A stretch of 64,000 bases of DNA from Pseudomonadota bacterium (lineage in GTDB: Bacteria; Pseudomonadota; Alphaproteobacteria; Rhizobiales; Rhizobiaceae). Below, piece after piece: positions 9,176 to 17,231 of this stretch. The notes beneath the pieces are model-generated. The model worked only from the letters and a program-made list of their open reading frames with translations. It did no database searches and had not been told where the DNA came from. The DNA lies in the NCBI GenBank assembly GCA_023451735.1, contig JAEXYH010000093.1, forward strand, positions 247,694 through 311,693. The letters run 5' to 3'. Each line of letters opens with the position of its first letter. The stretch's first letter is position 1. Position numbers and translations under genes: made by a program.

Positions 9176-10693
9176 TTAGTCCTGGTCCGGCGGATCTGCG
9201 ATCCAGGCATAATTGAAATGCTCCGTGTCACGCCCGTCCGAGAAAGGGTAGGGAACCACCATGGTCTTGGCGACAAGAGCGGCAGTGTCAATGCCATTCA
9301 GACGCAGAAAATCATCAAGCGCGGCGGGCAGCGCGTTTGTCTTCGCTCCGTTCCATATTGCCAGTCCTCGGCTCTGTCGGGCGATGAAGGCTGCAGAGTG
9401 CTTGATGCCGGGTTGAGCTATTGGGATATCCGGGGCGTTGATGCGTGCGGCGGCTGCCAGCGCCATGCCGTTGGCGACGATGAAGTCCGGGCGGTTGTTC
9501 ACCCCCGCTTCCGCGAGCACCTGGCGAACGAAAGGCACTGCGGGAAAGCTGTCCTTCTGGTATCGCCCGTGAAGCGGTGCAAGCATGTTGCCGGCGGTAA
9601 GGTAAAGCAGGAAACCGAACGCGAGCAGTGAGGTCGGCAGAGCGAGAATTGCGACGGCCTGGGGACGCCGCGCGAAACCGCCCGCAGCCTCGATCTTCAG
9701 AAAGAGATAAATCGGCAGGATCAGCAAAAAGGGTGACAGCCACTTCTGGCTGATTGTCGTTGCTCCCATGCCGAAAGAAATCAGGCCGACAATCACCAGG
9801 CAGAGCAGGAACATACGGCCCGTCATCCGTGTCCAGAGCGTCTCCGTTCGCCTGCTGGCCCAAACTTCGCGGCCGAAGGCAATTGTCACGAAGACGATCA
9901 GCGGCAGAACGCCATCGACGGTTGCGCTGATCAGAGACGTTATGCCGTCCAGACGATCGACGATGAAATGCCCGGTGGGATCGTCACGCATCTCTTCGAT
10001 CGTGTCTGCGGTGGCCCTGTCGAAATTGTTGAGGAACCACAAGGCATGAGGCAGACAGATCAGCCCCGCCACCACGATTGTTGCGATCAGTCGACGATCG
10101 AACAGGCGGCGGCGTAGCTCCGCTTCGGACAGGATAGCGAGGATTGCGGCGATCGGCACCACGATAAAATTGTATTTCGAAATTAGACCGATGCCGATTG
10201 CAAGTCCGGTCAGTGCATAGCGCCAGAGTGCGGGGCGCTTCAACGCGCCGAGGATACCGTAGAGAAACAGGGAGACGCAGAAAAGCAGGGCAATTGCGTG
10301 GCTGAGGTCGCGTTGCGACAGCACCGAAACGGCCGGTAATGCCAGCACGCCGAGCATGGCCGCCGCCGCAACCTCTTTCCGGTCGCTGACCTGTCTGGTC
10401 GCCAGTCCGATGAGCACGCAACAGAGAAACAGAAGGCTGTTTTTAAGCAGCGTCAAAGCGAAGATCGAAGGTCCGATCAGGTGTATGACGCCATATTGAA
10501 GCCAGTTGTAGAAGGGCGGCTGTCGCCCGTAACCCAGCAGCAGATACTGCGACATGACGATCTGTTCGGCCTCGTCCGCCTGCAGGCCTTCCGTGCGCAA
10601 TACCCGCAAGACGATCGCGGCCAGATAATAGGCGGCGATCAGCCAGAGCACACGCTCCGGCTTCAGCGTCAGCGCGTCACGCAGCCGGCGCAT
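9176..10693 (-). CDS. GT39 / ArnT-like membrane glycosyltransferase, second copy
   Basis: This protein of about 505 residues is polytopic and shares with its neighbour the motif DEAEQ and GYGRQPPFYNWLQYG near residue 45, then SQRDLSHA. It should transfer a sugar from a polyprenyl-phosphate carrier to a lipopolysaccharide acceptor on the periplasmic face. I chose the ATG at 10693, with AGG about 6 bases upstream. This overlaps the end of the GT2 gene by 17 bases and implies translational coupling. An ATG further upstream would give 527 residues and a deeper overlap. Which Rgt enzyme it corresponds to cannot be settled by eye. Confidence 0.83.
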   Translation of the reverse strand: MRRLRDALTLKPERVLWLIAAYYLAAIVLRVLRTEGLQADEAEQIVMSQYLLLGYGRQPPFYNWLQYGVIHLIGPSIFALTLLKNSLLFLCCVLIGLATRQVSDRKEVAAAAMLGVLALPAVSVLSQRDLSHAIALLFCVSLFLYGILGALKRPALWRYALTGLAIGIGLISKYNFIVVPIAAILAILSEAELRRRLFDRRLIATIVVAGLICLPHALWFLNNFDRATADTIEEMRDDPTGHFIVDRLDGITSLISATVDGVLPLIVFVTIAFGREVWASRRTETLWTRMTGRMFLLCLVIVGLISFGMGATTISQKWLSPFLLILPIYLFLKIEAAGGFARRPQAVAILALPTSLLAFGFLLYLTAGNMLAPLHGRYQKDSFPAVPFVRQVLAEAGVNNRPDFIVANGMALAAAARINAPDIPIAQPGIKHSAAFIARQSRGLAIWNGAKTNALPAALDDFLRLNGIDTAALVAKTMVVPYPFSDGRDTEHFNYAWIADPPDQD

Positions 10694-11696
10694 TGGCCTG
10701 ATAGACTTCTCTGACGATATAGCTGAGGGCCGTATCTTCGCGGTAATAGGTCCGGGCAATCATCTCGGCCAGAATCCCCGTCGTGATCATCTGCACGGCC
10801 GACAGGAACAGCATGACACCGATCAGGAATAGCGGTCGGGTGCCGATATCGTTGCCCATGATGAACTTGTCGATGAACAGGTAGAACAGGATCAACGCCG
10901 AGATCGCGCCGAGCCCGAGCCCGAGCGAGCCGAAGAAGTGTCCCGGCCGCGCCTTGAAGCGCATGAAGAACATCACCGACAGAAGGTCCAGGATCACCCG
11001 GAAGGTACGGGAAATGCCGTATTTGGAAACACCGTGCTGGCGGGCATGGTGCGTCACCGGCATTTCGCCGATCCGCGAGCTTGGTACTACACCCGCGACC
11101 CAGGCAGGGATGAACCGGTGCATCTCGCCCATAAGCTTCACCTGCTTGATCACCGCCGAACGATAGATCTTCAGAGAGCAGCCGTAATCGTGCAGGCGCA
11201 CGCCGGTGATGCGGCCGATCAGCCGGTTGGCGATGAAGGACGGAATTTTGCGCAGTACCAGCCCGTCCTGGCGGTTCTGGCGCCAGCCAACAAGCAGGTC
11301 GAGTTCGCGGCGCTCGAGTTCCGCGACCATGTTCGGAATGTCCTTGGGGTCATTCTGCAGGTCGCCATCCAGCGTGGCGATCAGTCGGCCCTCGGCCTGG
11401 TTGATCCCGGCCTGCATGGCGGCCGTCTGGCCGAAATTGCGCTGCAGAGCGACGATCTTGAGGTCAAGGCCGGGGCGGCTGAGCGCCGTGCGCGCATTGG
11501 CGATCGTGGCATCAGTGCTGCCGTCATCGACCAGGATCAGTTCCCAGGATGCGGCATAACCGGCCATCGACGCGACGATCCGCTCGATCAGCGGCTCGAC
11601 GCTTTCTTCTTCGTTGAAAAGCGGCACGACCAGCGACAGTTCGATCGGGCTGGTCGTATCGACGAGGCGGGTGACCGACTCTGCTGTTGTACCCAC
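10677..11696 (-). CDS. GT2 polyprenyl-phosphate glycosyltransferase (ArnC/RgtE-like)
   Basis: This 339-residue protein has an N-terminal GT-A domain: VPLFNEE near residue 24, DDGS near 56, and the metal-binding DGDLQNDP near 114. Two C-terminal membrane helices follow (about 235-260 and 272-300). This is the DPM1/ArnC/GtrB layout, which moves a nucleotide-activated sugar onto a polyprenyl phosphate on the cytoplasmic side. Rhizobial RgtE does this with galacturonic acid and feeds GT39 enzymes; the gene's overlap with a GT39 gene fits that. The start is GTG with AGGAG about 9 bases upstream. The sugar is an inference. Confidence 0.85.
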   Translation of the reverse strand: MGTTAESVTRLVDTTSPIELSLVVPLFNEEESVEPLIERIVASMAGYAASWELILVDDGSTDATIANARTALSRPGLDLKIVALQRNFGQTAAMQAGINQAEGRLIATLDGDLQNDPKDIPNMVAELERRELDLLVGWRQNRQDGLVLRKIPSFIANRLIGRITGVRLHDYGCSLKIYRSAVIKQVKLMGEMHRFIPAWVAGVVPSSRIGEMPVTHHARQHGVSKYGISRTFRVILDLLSVMFFMRFKARPGHFFGSLGLGLGAISALILFYLFIDKFIMGNDIGTRPLFLIGVMLFLSAVQMITTGILAEMIARTYYREDTALSYIVREVYQANAPAA

Positions 11697-11795
11697 CGTG
11701 GGTTTCTCCTAGAAGTGCGGGCCTGAACGGACGGCGCGTTACGGCGCAGCATCCTCGCATAGACCCGGGTTTATCGCATTGAGGCCACCTACTAT

Positions 11796-12752
11796 ATGAA
11801 GAATTATTGCGTTGCCAGCCAAAGAGCGTGGATAATTCGTAACGCAATGACGCTGCTGACACTCGCGATCGTCGCCCTTTATGCCGTGTTCATCCAGTGG
11901 ATCTGGGGCTGGCAGAGCGTGCTGGCTTTATGGGAAAGCGCTGGCCTAGGTTCGGCGCTCATCGCGCTTGCAGCACTGCTCGGCACCTATGTCCTGCGGA
12001 CCTGGCGCATTTACGATTACTTTCCGAACGAGACTGCCGGTCGTTTCGGCACGCTGCTGCGCCTGACCCAGGTCCACAATCTGCTCAACATCATGCTGCC
12101 TTTTCGCTCCGGCGAGGCAAGTTTTCCGCTGCTGATGAAGCGAGAGTTCGACTTGTCGCTGGCACGTAGCACCGCAGCGCTTTTCGTCATGCGGCTTTTT
12201 GACCTCCACGCCTTGCTCGCCGCAGCCGGCATCGGTCTTGTTTTGCCGCGCCCGGCACTCTGGGCCTGGGCGCTTTGGGGCGCTTTCCTAATCCTGCCGG
12301 CCGCGGGTTTCGCGTTGCGTGGTGTCGGTCTGCGACTTGCGGCAAAGATCCTGCCTGCCAGGGCCGAGAAGCTGTTGACAGAAGTCGAGGCCGGTCTCCC
12401 GGTCGATGCTTCGGCCTTCGCCCGCGCCTGGGGCGCGACGCTGATCAACTGGTTCACCAAGATCGCAGTTCTGGCCTGGGTGCTCGGCCTGCTTGGCGGC
12501 CTTTCCATCGCACAGGGTTTCGGCGGGGCGCTCGGTGGCGAACTCTCCTCCGTGCTGCCGGTCCATGCGCCAGCCGGTGTCGGAACCTATCCCGCCGGCA
12601 TCAGCGCCGGCGCCATCGCCTTCGGTGCCGCAGCCGCAGGGTCGGCTCTGGAAGAACTCGGACAGGCGGCCGTCAACACCCACCTCCTCGTCATCGTCTC
12701 CTCGCTCATCGGCACGGCGCTGTCGCTGTTTGCCGCGAGGGGGAAGGGGTAG
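11796..12752 (+). CDS. UPF0104 / LPG_synthase_TM flippase-like membrane protein
   Basis: This 318-residue polytopic protein has seven or eight membrane helices and the UPF0104 pattern: YVLRTWRIYDYF, then LNIMLPFRSGEASFPLLMKREF, then a late LPVHAPAGVGTYPAG. The family shares its fold with the flippase half of MprF. It is divergent from the GT2/GT39 cluster with a gap of only about 100 bases, so it may flip the polyprenyl-linked sugar made by the GT2 enzyme. That role is inferred from context. GAGG lies about 11 bases before the ATG; an ATG 17 codons later is an alternative. Confidence 0.75.
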   Translation: MKNYCVASQRAWIIRNAMTLLTLAIVALYAVFIQWIWGWQSVLALWESAGLGSALIALAALLGTYVLRTWRIYDYFPNETAGRFGTLLRLTQVHNLLNIMLPFRSGEASFPLLMKREFDLSLARSTAALFVMRLFDLHALLAAAGIGLVLPRPALWAWALWGAFLILPAAGFALRGVGLRLAAKILPARAEKLLTEVEAGLPVDASAFARAWGATLINWFTKIAVLAWVLGLLGGLSIAQGFGGALGGELSSVLPVHAPAGVGTYPAGISAGAIAFGAAAAGSALEELGQAAVNTHLLVIVSSLIGTALSLFAARGKG

Positions 12753-12767
12753 CGGGAGACAGGAGCC

Positions 12768-13085
12768 TCAGGCGAGCTTGAGCCCGGGATGTTCGACCAT
12801 AGGCAGATAGTCCTTGTCTCGCTGCAACAGGCTATGGCCGTTTTCGATCCAGTAGGTGCCGATAATCAGATCGGGAGCTTTGCTGGTCGTGAAGTCACGT
12901 GCACGCAACGTTCTATCCAGCGCGCTTGATGAATATCCCTGGCGCCCTGAATGAAGCACTTCCATCAAAATGATGTCTCCGAGCAGAATAACCCCACGCG
13001 GTATCAGCGATCTGAGCGTTGAGGCGACATCGCTATCGTCTTTCCGAAAAAGCGAAATCCACACGGAACTATCCGCGACGATCAT
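12768..13085 (-). CDS. vapC: VapC-type PIN toxin, shortened
   Basis: This 105-residue PIN-domain protein is the likely toxin of a type II toxin-antitoxin pair. Acidic residues expected at the RNase centre are visible: D5 (in VADSSVW), E42 (in LMEVLHS), D72 (in PDLIIGTY) and D90/D92 (in RDKDY). The span from E42 to D72 is about 30 residues, whereas the family usually has 55-60, so roughly 25 residues of the middle helices appear to be missing in frame. Its ATG overlaps the antitoxin stop by 4 bases. It may be inactive or a compact variant. Confidence 0.75.
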   Translation of the reverse strand: MIVADSSVWISLFRKDDSDVASTLRSLIPRGVILLGDIILMEVLHSGRQGYSSSALDRTLRARDFTTSKAPDLIIGTYWIENGHSLLQRDKDYLPMVEHPGLKLA

Positions 13086-13312
13086 TCGCCCTCCTGGAAG
13101 CCCCAGTTACCGTATTTTACGGAGTTACTCCTCGAAATCTCAAGATCTCCGTCCCACCCGATGCCTTCGAGATTGTCGATGGCGCGCAACTGCTTCTTGA
13201 TCCGCACGAAATCTCGCAGCGCCTGATCGACTGTGGCTTTTTTCGTCGGCAAGCCGCCAAGTTGCATTGCCTCGGCGATCAGGTCGTCATCCAACTCGAC
13301 ATTGGCACGCAT
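13082..13312 (-). CDS. vapB: VapB-type antitoxin
   Basis: This 76-residue protein has the type II VapB (DUF2191-like) layout. An N-terminal ribbon-helix-helix strand (MRANVELDDDLIAEAM) is followed by TKKATVDQALRDFV. The C-terminal tail (about 45-76) contains acidic and aromatic residues and would wrap the toxin. GAGG lies about 5 bases before the ATG. It overlaps the toxin gene by 4 bases, which couples their translation. A palindromic site just upstream is the expected place for autorepression by the VapBC complex. Confidence 0.8.
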   Translation of the reverse strand: MRANVELDDDLIAEAMQLGGLPTKKATVDQALRDFVRIKKQLRAIDNLEGIGWDGDLEISRSNSVKYGNWGFQEGE

Positions 13313-13322
13313 GTTCGCCTCA

Positions 13323-13352
13323 TGGTGTATGGATTTACAAGATCATACACCA
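13323..13352. promoter_or_regulatory. Candidate VapBC operator, 9-bp inverted repeat
   Basis: TGGTGTATG (13323-13331) and CATACACCA (13344-13352) form a perfect 9-bp inverted repeat with a 12-base AT-rich spacer. The half-site centres are 21 bases apart, two helical turns, which suits two RHH dimers on one DNA face. It ends 11 bases before the vapB start, in the promoter/leader. Autorepression of TA operons through such sites is established for the family; occupancy here is inferred. Confidence 0.65.
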
Positions 13353-13372
13353 CGAGGCCGACGCCGACACTG

Positions 13373-14875
13373 TTACTGGAACGCCGTCTCGTAGAAGCTT
13401 CTGAGCTTGCGGGAATGGAGAGCCTCGGTCGGCATTGCGGCGAGCTTTTGCACGGCGCGGATACCGATCTGCAGATGCTGGCTGACCTGCGTACGGTAAA
13501 AGGCCGTCGCCATACCCGGCAGCTTCAGTTCGCCATGTAGCGGCCGGTCGGAAACGCAAAGCAGCGTCCCATAGGGCACGCGGAAGCGGAAGCCGTTGGC
13601 TGCGATCGTTGCCGATTCCATGTCGAGCGCGATGGCGCGCGACTGCGACAGCCGCTTCACCGGACCGCGCTGGTCACGCAGTTCCCAGTTGCGGTTGTCG
13701 ATCGTCGCGACCGTTCCTGTGCGCATGATCCGCTTCAGCTCGAAACCCTCGTAACCGGTCACTTCCTCGACGGCGCTCTCGAGCGCCTGCTGCACTTCCG
13801 CCAGTGCCGGGATCGGGACCCAGACGGGCAGGTCGTCGTCCAGCACATGGTCTTCGCGTACATAGGCGTGGGCCAGAACGTAATCGCCGAGGCGCTGGCT
13901 GTTCCGCAAACCCGCGCAATGGCCGACCATCAGCCAGGCATGCGGCCGCAGCACGGCAATATGGTCGGTGATCGTCTTGGCGTTCGAGGGGCCGACGCCG
14001 ATATTGACGAGCGTGATGCCGGAATGGTCGCCCTTCTTCAGGTGATAAGCCGGCATTTGCGGCATGCGGGTGACCGGAGCTGTCTCTGGTGCGTCCTTGC
14101 CGGCAAGCGTCACGACATTGCCTGGTTCGACAAAGGACGTATAGCCATCGCCGCCTTCAGCCATCAGCTTGCGGGCCCAGGCGGCGAATTCGTCGATATA
14201 GAACTGGTAGTTGGTGAACAGCACGAAGTTCTGGAAATGCTCGGCCCTGGTCGCCGTATAGTGGCTCAGCCGTGCCAGCGAATAGTCGATGCGCTGGGCG
14301 GTAAACGGCGCAAGCGGCGCAGGTTCTCCCGCTGGTGCCTCGTATTCGCCGTTGGCGATCAGGTCGTCGGTATTGTTGAGATCCGGTGTGTCGAACAGGT
14401 CCCGCATCGGAATATCGGCCATCGCATTGCCAGCCGAAGCCTCGACATGCGCACCCTCCCCAAAGGCGAAATGCAGCGGAATGGGCGTTGTCGATTCCGA
14501 CACGGTGACCGGGATGCTGTGATTGCGCATCAAAAGGTCGAGCTGCTCGATCAGGTAGTGGCGAAACAGCTTTGGCCGCGTCACGGTCGTCGTGTAGATG
14601 CCCGGTGCCGCGACATGGCCGTAGGAAAGCCGGGAATCGGCGTGGCCGAACGAGGTCGTCTCGATCGACACCTGCGGATAGAAGGCGCGATAGCGGCCGG
14701 TAATGTTGCCGCTTCCGGCAAGCGCGCCAAAACTGTCGATCAGGAATTTCGTATTGCGCTCATAAAGCGCGGTCAGGGCATCGACGGCCTCCTCGGCATT
14801 GTCGAAAACCTGCGGTTCCACCGCGCTCGGGCTGATGAAGGAAAGGGGGGAAAGGGAAGAGATTCGTGTGTTCAT
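13373..14875 (-). CDS. amn: AMP nucleosidase
   Basis: This 500-residue protein matches AMP nucleosidase in length and layout. An N-terminal AMN domain of about 180 residues is followed by a phosphorylase-like domain with VNIGVGPSNAKT, GHCAGLRNSQ, the substrate-binding ALDMESATIAANGF, and CVSDRPLHGE. It hydrolyses AMP to adenine and ribose 5-phosphate in the cytoplasm and helps set adenylate levels. The gene stands alone, ending about 20 bases from the VapBC operator. Confidence 0.93.
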   Translation of the reverse strand: MNTRISSLSPLSFISPSAVEPQVFDNAEEAVDALTALYERNTKFLIDSFGALAGSGNITGRYRAFYPQVSIETTSFGHADSRLSYGHVAAPGIYTTTVTRPKLFRHYLIEQLDLLMRNHSIPVTVSESTTPIPLHFAFGEGAHVEASAGNAMADIPMRDLFDTPDLNNTDDLIANGEYEAPAGEPAPLAPFTAQRIDYSLARLSHYTATRAEHFQNFVLFTNYQFYIDEFAAWARKLMAEGGDGYTSFVEPGNVVTLAGKDAPETAPVTRMPQMPAYHLKKGDHSGITLVNIGVGPSNAKTITDHIAVLRPHAWLMVGHCAGLRNSQRLGDYVLAHAYVREDHVLDDDLPVWVPIPALAEVQQALESAVEEVTGYEGFELKRIMRTGTVATIDNRNWELRDQRGPVKRLSQSRAIALDMESATIAANGFRFRVPYGTLLCVSDRPLHGELKLPGMATAFYRTQVSQHLQIGIRAVQKLAAMPTEALHSRKLRSFYETAFQ

Positions 14876-14961
14876 GAGCCATTATAGAGAGAACTCCATG
14901 ACAATCAAACGGCGATCCTCGTTCCTCTTTTCGCCCTGAAAGGCATAGGCGGCGTGCCGGT

Positions 14962-15132
14962 TTAAAGCGTGGCGACGCAATCGCCGCTGCCGGAATAGAC
15001 GCACAGGCTGCCGGTGCTGATATTGAAGCCCAGCGGGCGCTTGGACGGATGGGTGGCGAGAGCGGCGAAGGACAATGCGAAGATCGTCATCATCAGGGTG
15101 ACGATGGTAAGGCGGCGTGCGATGGTCGTCAT
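14962..15132 (-). CDS. Small secreted protein, 56 residues
   Basis: The frame encodes 56 residues with a clear signal peptide: MTTIARR, then a hydrophobic run, ending near the cleavage-like ALA at 24-26. The mature part is only about 30 residues and has two cysteines (C43, C52) that could form a disulfide, in the context SLCVYSGSGDCVATL. GGAG lies about 6 bases before the ATG. I do not recognise a named family. The start signal and signal peptide support a real gene. Confidence 0.6.
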   Translation of the reverse strand: MTTIARRLTIVTLMMTIFALSFAALATHPSKRPLGFNISTGSLCVYSGSGDCVATL

Positions 15133-15281
15133 GATCCTGCTCCCGTTATGCCCAGGTTCTGGTTGGCTCCTGGCTGAATGGGGGCAGAATAAAGGCGCTC
15201 GCCTGTACGCAGGCTGAGAGCGTGTTTCATCTGGCGTTCAGGGTGATTAACGGGCCGCCGGGTCGTCAGGTGATATCACGA

Positions 15282-15307
15282 AAAAAGCCGGCCCGACGGC
15301 CGGCTTC
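15282..15307 (-). terminator. Rho-independent terminator of the DUF2147 gene
   Basis: A perfect 9-bp stem (AAGCCGGCC / GGCCGGCTT) with a 4-base loop is followed on the minus strand by a run of six T. It sits about 18 bases past the stop of the DUF2147 gene. Confidence 0.85.
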
Positions 15308-15325
15308 CGTGAGAAGAAAGAACGG

Positions 15326-15664
15326 TTAAAGCCTCGTCCATGTCTGCGATTTGCACAGCACCTTGAGTACGCAGCCCTTCATCTTCAGTGCATTGCCGGT
15401 GACAGAGCCGGAGCCGGCATAGGTCTTGTCCGTGTCGGGATCTGTAATCTGGCCGGAATATTCGGCGCCGGTGCCGGACAGCTTGCCGATCTGCTTGCCG
15501 GAATGTTTGCCGGATTTGAGCGTTACGCAATAGGCAGACCCGCATTTGCCGATCTCGGCGGTTGCGCCGCTCTGGGTTTTCCAATTGCCCTCGATCGGTT
15601 CTGCTGTATGGCCCACCGAAACGGCCATCAGCAATGCCGCAGCCGCGACAACAGTCTTTAGCAT
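15326..15664 (-). CDS. Secreted DUF2147 protein
   Basis: This 112-residue protein has a signal peptide (MLKTVVAAAALLMAVSVGHTA) and one DUF2147 domain starting PIEGNWKT, with the family pattern of short beta strands and GxxxxGxITDPDTDKTY. Four cysteines (in GKCGSAYC and GCVLKVLC) are conserved in type and could form disulfides. DUF2147 proteins are envelope proteins of unknown or stress-linked function. The start has AGGAGG 7 bases upstream, so upstream in-frame codons are not used. It has its own terminator. Confidence 0.82.
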   Translation of the reverse strand: MLKTVVAAAALLMAVSVGHTAEPIEGNWKTQSGATAEIGKCGSAYCVTLKSGKHSGKQIGKLSGTGAEYSGQITDPDTDKTYAGSGSVTGNALKMKGCVLKVLCKSQTWTRL

Positions 15665-16165
15665 GAGATCCCTCCTCAGATCGTCATTCTTGTCGGCACG
15701 CGATCGCCCTCCTGCAACCGGTGTCGAATGCACAATTAGCTTACCCGTACGTAAAGGTAAAGAAGACGATGGAGTGGTGGATCCCTGCCTTTTTCTCAGT
15801 GCATCACCCTTCGCCGGAGCCTGTCTTTCGCCTGTTTCTAAAAACGCAAGCGTCAAACATGCTGAACAAAGGGTTTCGATCGAAATCCTAACGTTTTGTA
15901 AACAGAAGCGTAAAACCCTTAACGCGCAGGCATTGTAGTGCTTAACGAAAACTCAAATTTACGAAGCATTTGAACTTTGTTTTCCGCAAGTTAAGCATTC
16001 TTTTTAGTCGGATTTTCGAACCTTGGGATCATATTGGTCTCATCAAACGAGCGGGAAAAACCGCCAGCCTGATGGATTAACAAAGCCGCATAAGACGGTG
16101 ATCCGAAAGGTCATGATGAACAGGGCAGAAGAAGAAACCAGGTCTTTAAACAGGGATCAATACCG
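15665..16165. other. 500-base intergenic region with repeated TTAACG motifs
   Basis: No convincing gene lies here. The region is AT-rich and should hold the divergent promoters of the DUF2147 and Sel1 genes. CTTAACG occurs at 15918 and again at 15941, 23 bases apart on the same strand. The second copy is part of a longer stretch (15941-15966) that recurs almost unchanged upstream of the first porin gene. Confidence 0.5.
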
Positions 16166-16432
16166 ATGGCACGCTTTGAAATTTCGACGACTGAAATGGC
16201 CACCATGGGTGGTGATGCCCGCGCGGAAGTCTTCTGCGACATGGGCTTGATGTATGCAACGGGCCGCGGGGTCGAAGTCGACCTCGTGTCCGCCCACAAA
16301 TGGCTGAACATAGCCGCCATCAAGGGTTCCGACCGCGCCGCCGAACTGCGCGCCGATCTTGCGCCGCAGTTGAGCAAGATGCAGCTCGCTGAAGCGCTTC
16401 GCGCTGCCCGCGAGTGGATGACGGTCCACTGA
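16166..16432 (+). CDS. Small Sel1-repeat protein
   Basis: This 88-residue protein holds one Sel1-like repeat (about residues 22-56): CDMGLMYATGRGVEVDLVSAHKWLNIAAIKG, shown here only in outline, followed by a helical tail ending EWMTVH. Sel1 repeats are helical pairs that mediate protein contacts. No signal peptide is present, so it should be cytoplasmic. GGGA lies about 10 bases before the ATG and a strong terminator follows. The partner is unknown. Confidence 0.8.
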   Translation: MARFEISTTEMATMGGDARAEVFCDMGLMYATGRGVEVDLVSAHKWLNIAAIKGSDRAAELRADLAPQLSKMQLAEALRAAREWMTVH

Positions 16433-16517
16433 TTGCAGATTTTCATCCGCCCCGTGAGAGGGCGGAGTAACAGGGAACAATGGAGGCGCGCGTCCGCTTC
16501 AGACGTGGCAGCAGTTT

Positions 16518-16555
16518 AACCGCGACCGGCAGAAACAAGGCCGGCGCGGTTTTTT
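16518..16555 (+). terminator. Rho-independent terminator of the Sel1 gene
   Basis: A GC-rich stem of about 12 bp with one bulged base (AACCGCG-CCGGC / GCCGG-CGCGGTT) is followed by a run of six T. It ends the Sel1 transcript before the convergent HxlR gene. Confidence 0.85.
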
Positions 16556-16573
16556 GCGTAAGACCGGATCATG

Positions 16574-17008
16574 TCAGTCCCGACTGTCGAATGCTTCGCG
16601 AGCCTGACGTACATCCTTGTGGTTTTCGACGGCCCAGATCCACACATTGCAGAACGCCGCGCCAAGCGTCAGGCCAAGCGGCGACAGCCGGTATTCCACC
16701 TTCGGCGGCACAGATGGATAAAGCGTACGGATCACCAGCCCGTCGCGTTCCATCCGGCGTAGTGTCTGGGTCAGCATTTTCTGGCTGATTCCCTCGACAT
16801 GCCGGGCGAGTTCCGAAAATCGCAGCGTTCCCTCATCCCAGAGCGTATCGAGTATTACCACCGTCCACTTGTCGGCAAAACCCGAGATCATCTCCCGGAC
16901 CATGCCTTCAACGCCAGGATCGACATTTTTCGGGTAATCGCGTGCCTTGTAGGACTGCGCACGAAAAAGTTCCTCGGCCGTGAACGCCGATTCATTAGGC
17001 TTTCCCAT
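16574..17008 (-). CDS. HxlR-family transcriptional regulator
   Basis: This 144-residue protein has the HxlR winged-helix domain: the family opening FADKWTVVILDTL near 43, RFSELARHVEGISQKMLTQTLRRME, and the wing LVIRTLYPSVPPKVEYRLSPLG. HxlR proteins act as dimers and often sense aldehydes or oxidants through an N-terminal cysteine. That cysteine is absent here; the only cysteine is near residue 119, so sensing must differ. A ribosome site (GAGGG) precedes the ATG. It is divergent from the Tat-exported SDR gene, its likely target. Confidence 0.87.
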   Translation of the reverse strand: MGKPNESAFTAEELFRAQSYKARDYPKNVDPGVEGMVREMISGFADKWTVVILDTLWDEGTLRFSELARHVEGISQKMLTQTLRRMERDGLVIRTLYPSVPPKVEYRLSPLGLTLGAAFCNVWIWAVENHKDVRQAREAFDSRD

Positions 17009-17030
17009 TTCTTTCCCTCAAGTGCGTACA

Positions 17031-17044
17031 GCACCTCCAGGTGC
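17031..17044. promoter_or_regulatory. Candidate HxlR operator
   Basis: GCACCT and AGGTGC form a 6-bp inverted repeat around cc, about 22 bases upstream of the HxlR start in the region shared with the SDR gene. A second small palindrome (GTGC gtaca GCAC) overlaps it. Position alone suggests an operator for the divergent regulator. Confidence 0.35.
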
Positions 17045-17231
17045 CTACTTTCCAAAAGAGAGTTAGTCAAGAAGAGTGAGCCCATGCTGCCTGTCGCAAC
17101 ATGTCGATGGCAGCACGCAACGCTGGCGCGCTCACAGGCGCAGCGAATTCGAAAAATGCAGCTGCGGTCGGCCGGCAGGAGCCATCCTGCCGTAACGATC
17201 CCGGCTGTCTGAAAACATAAGGATGGTCATC

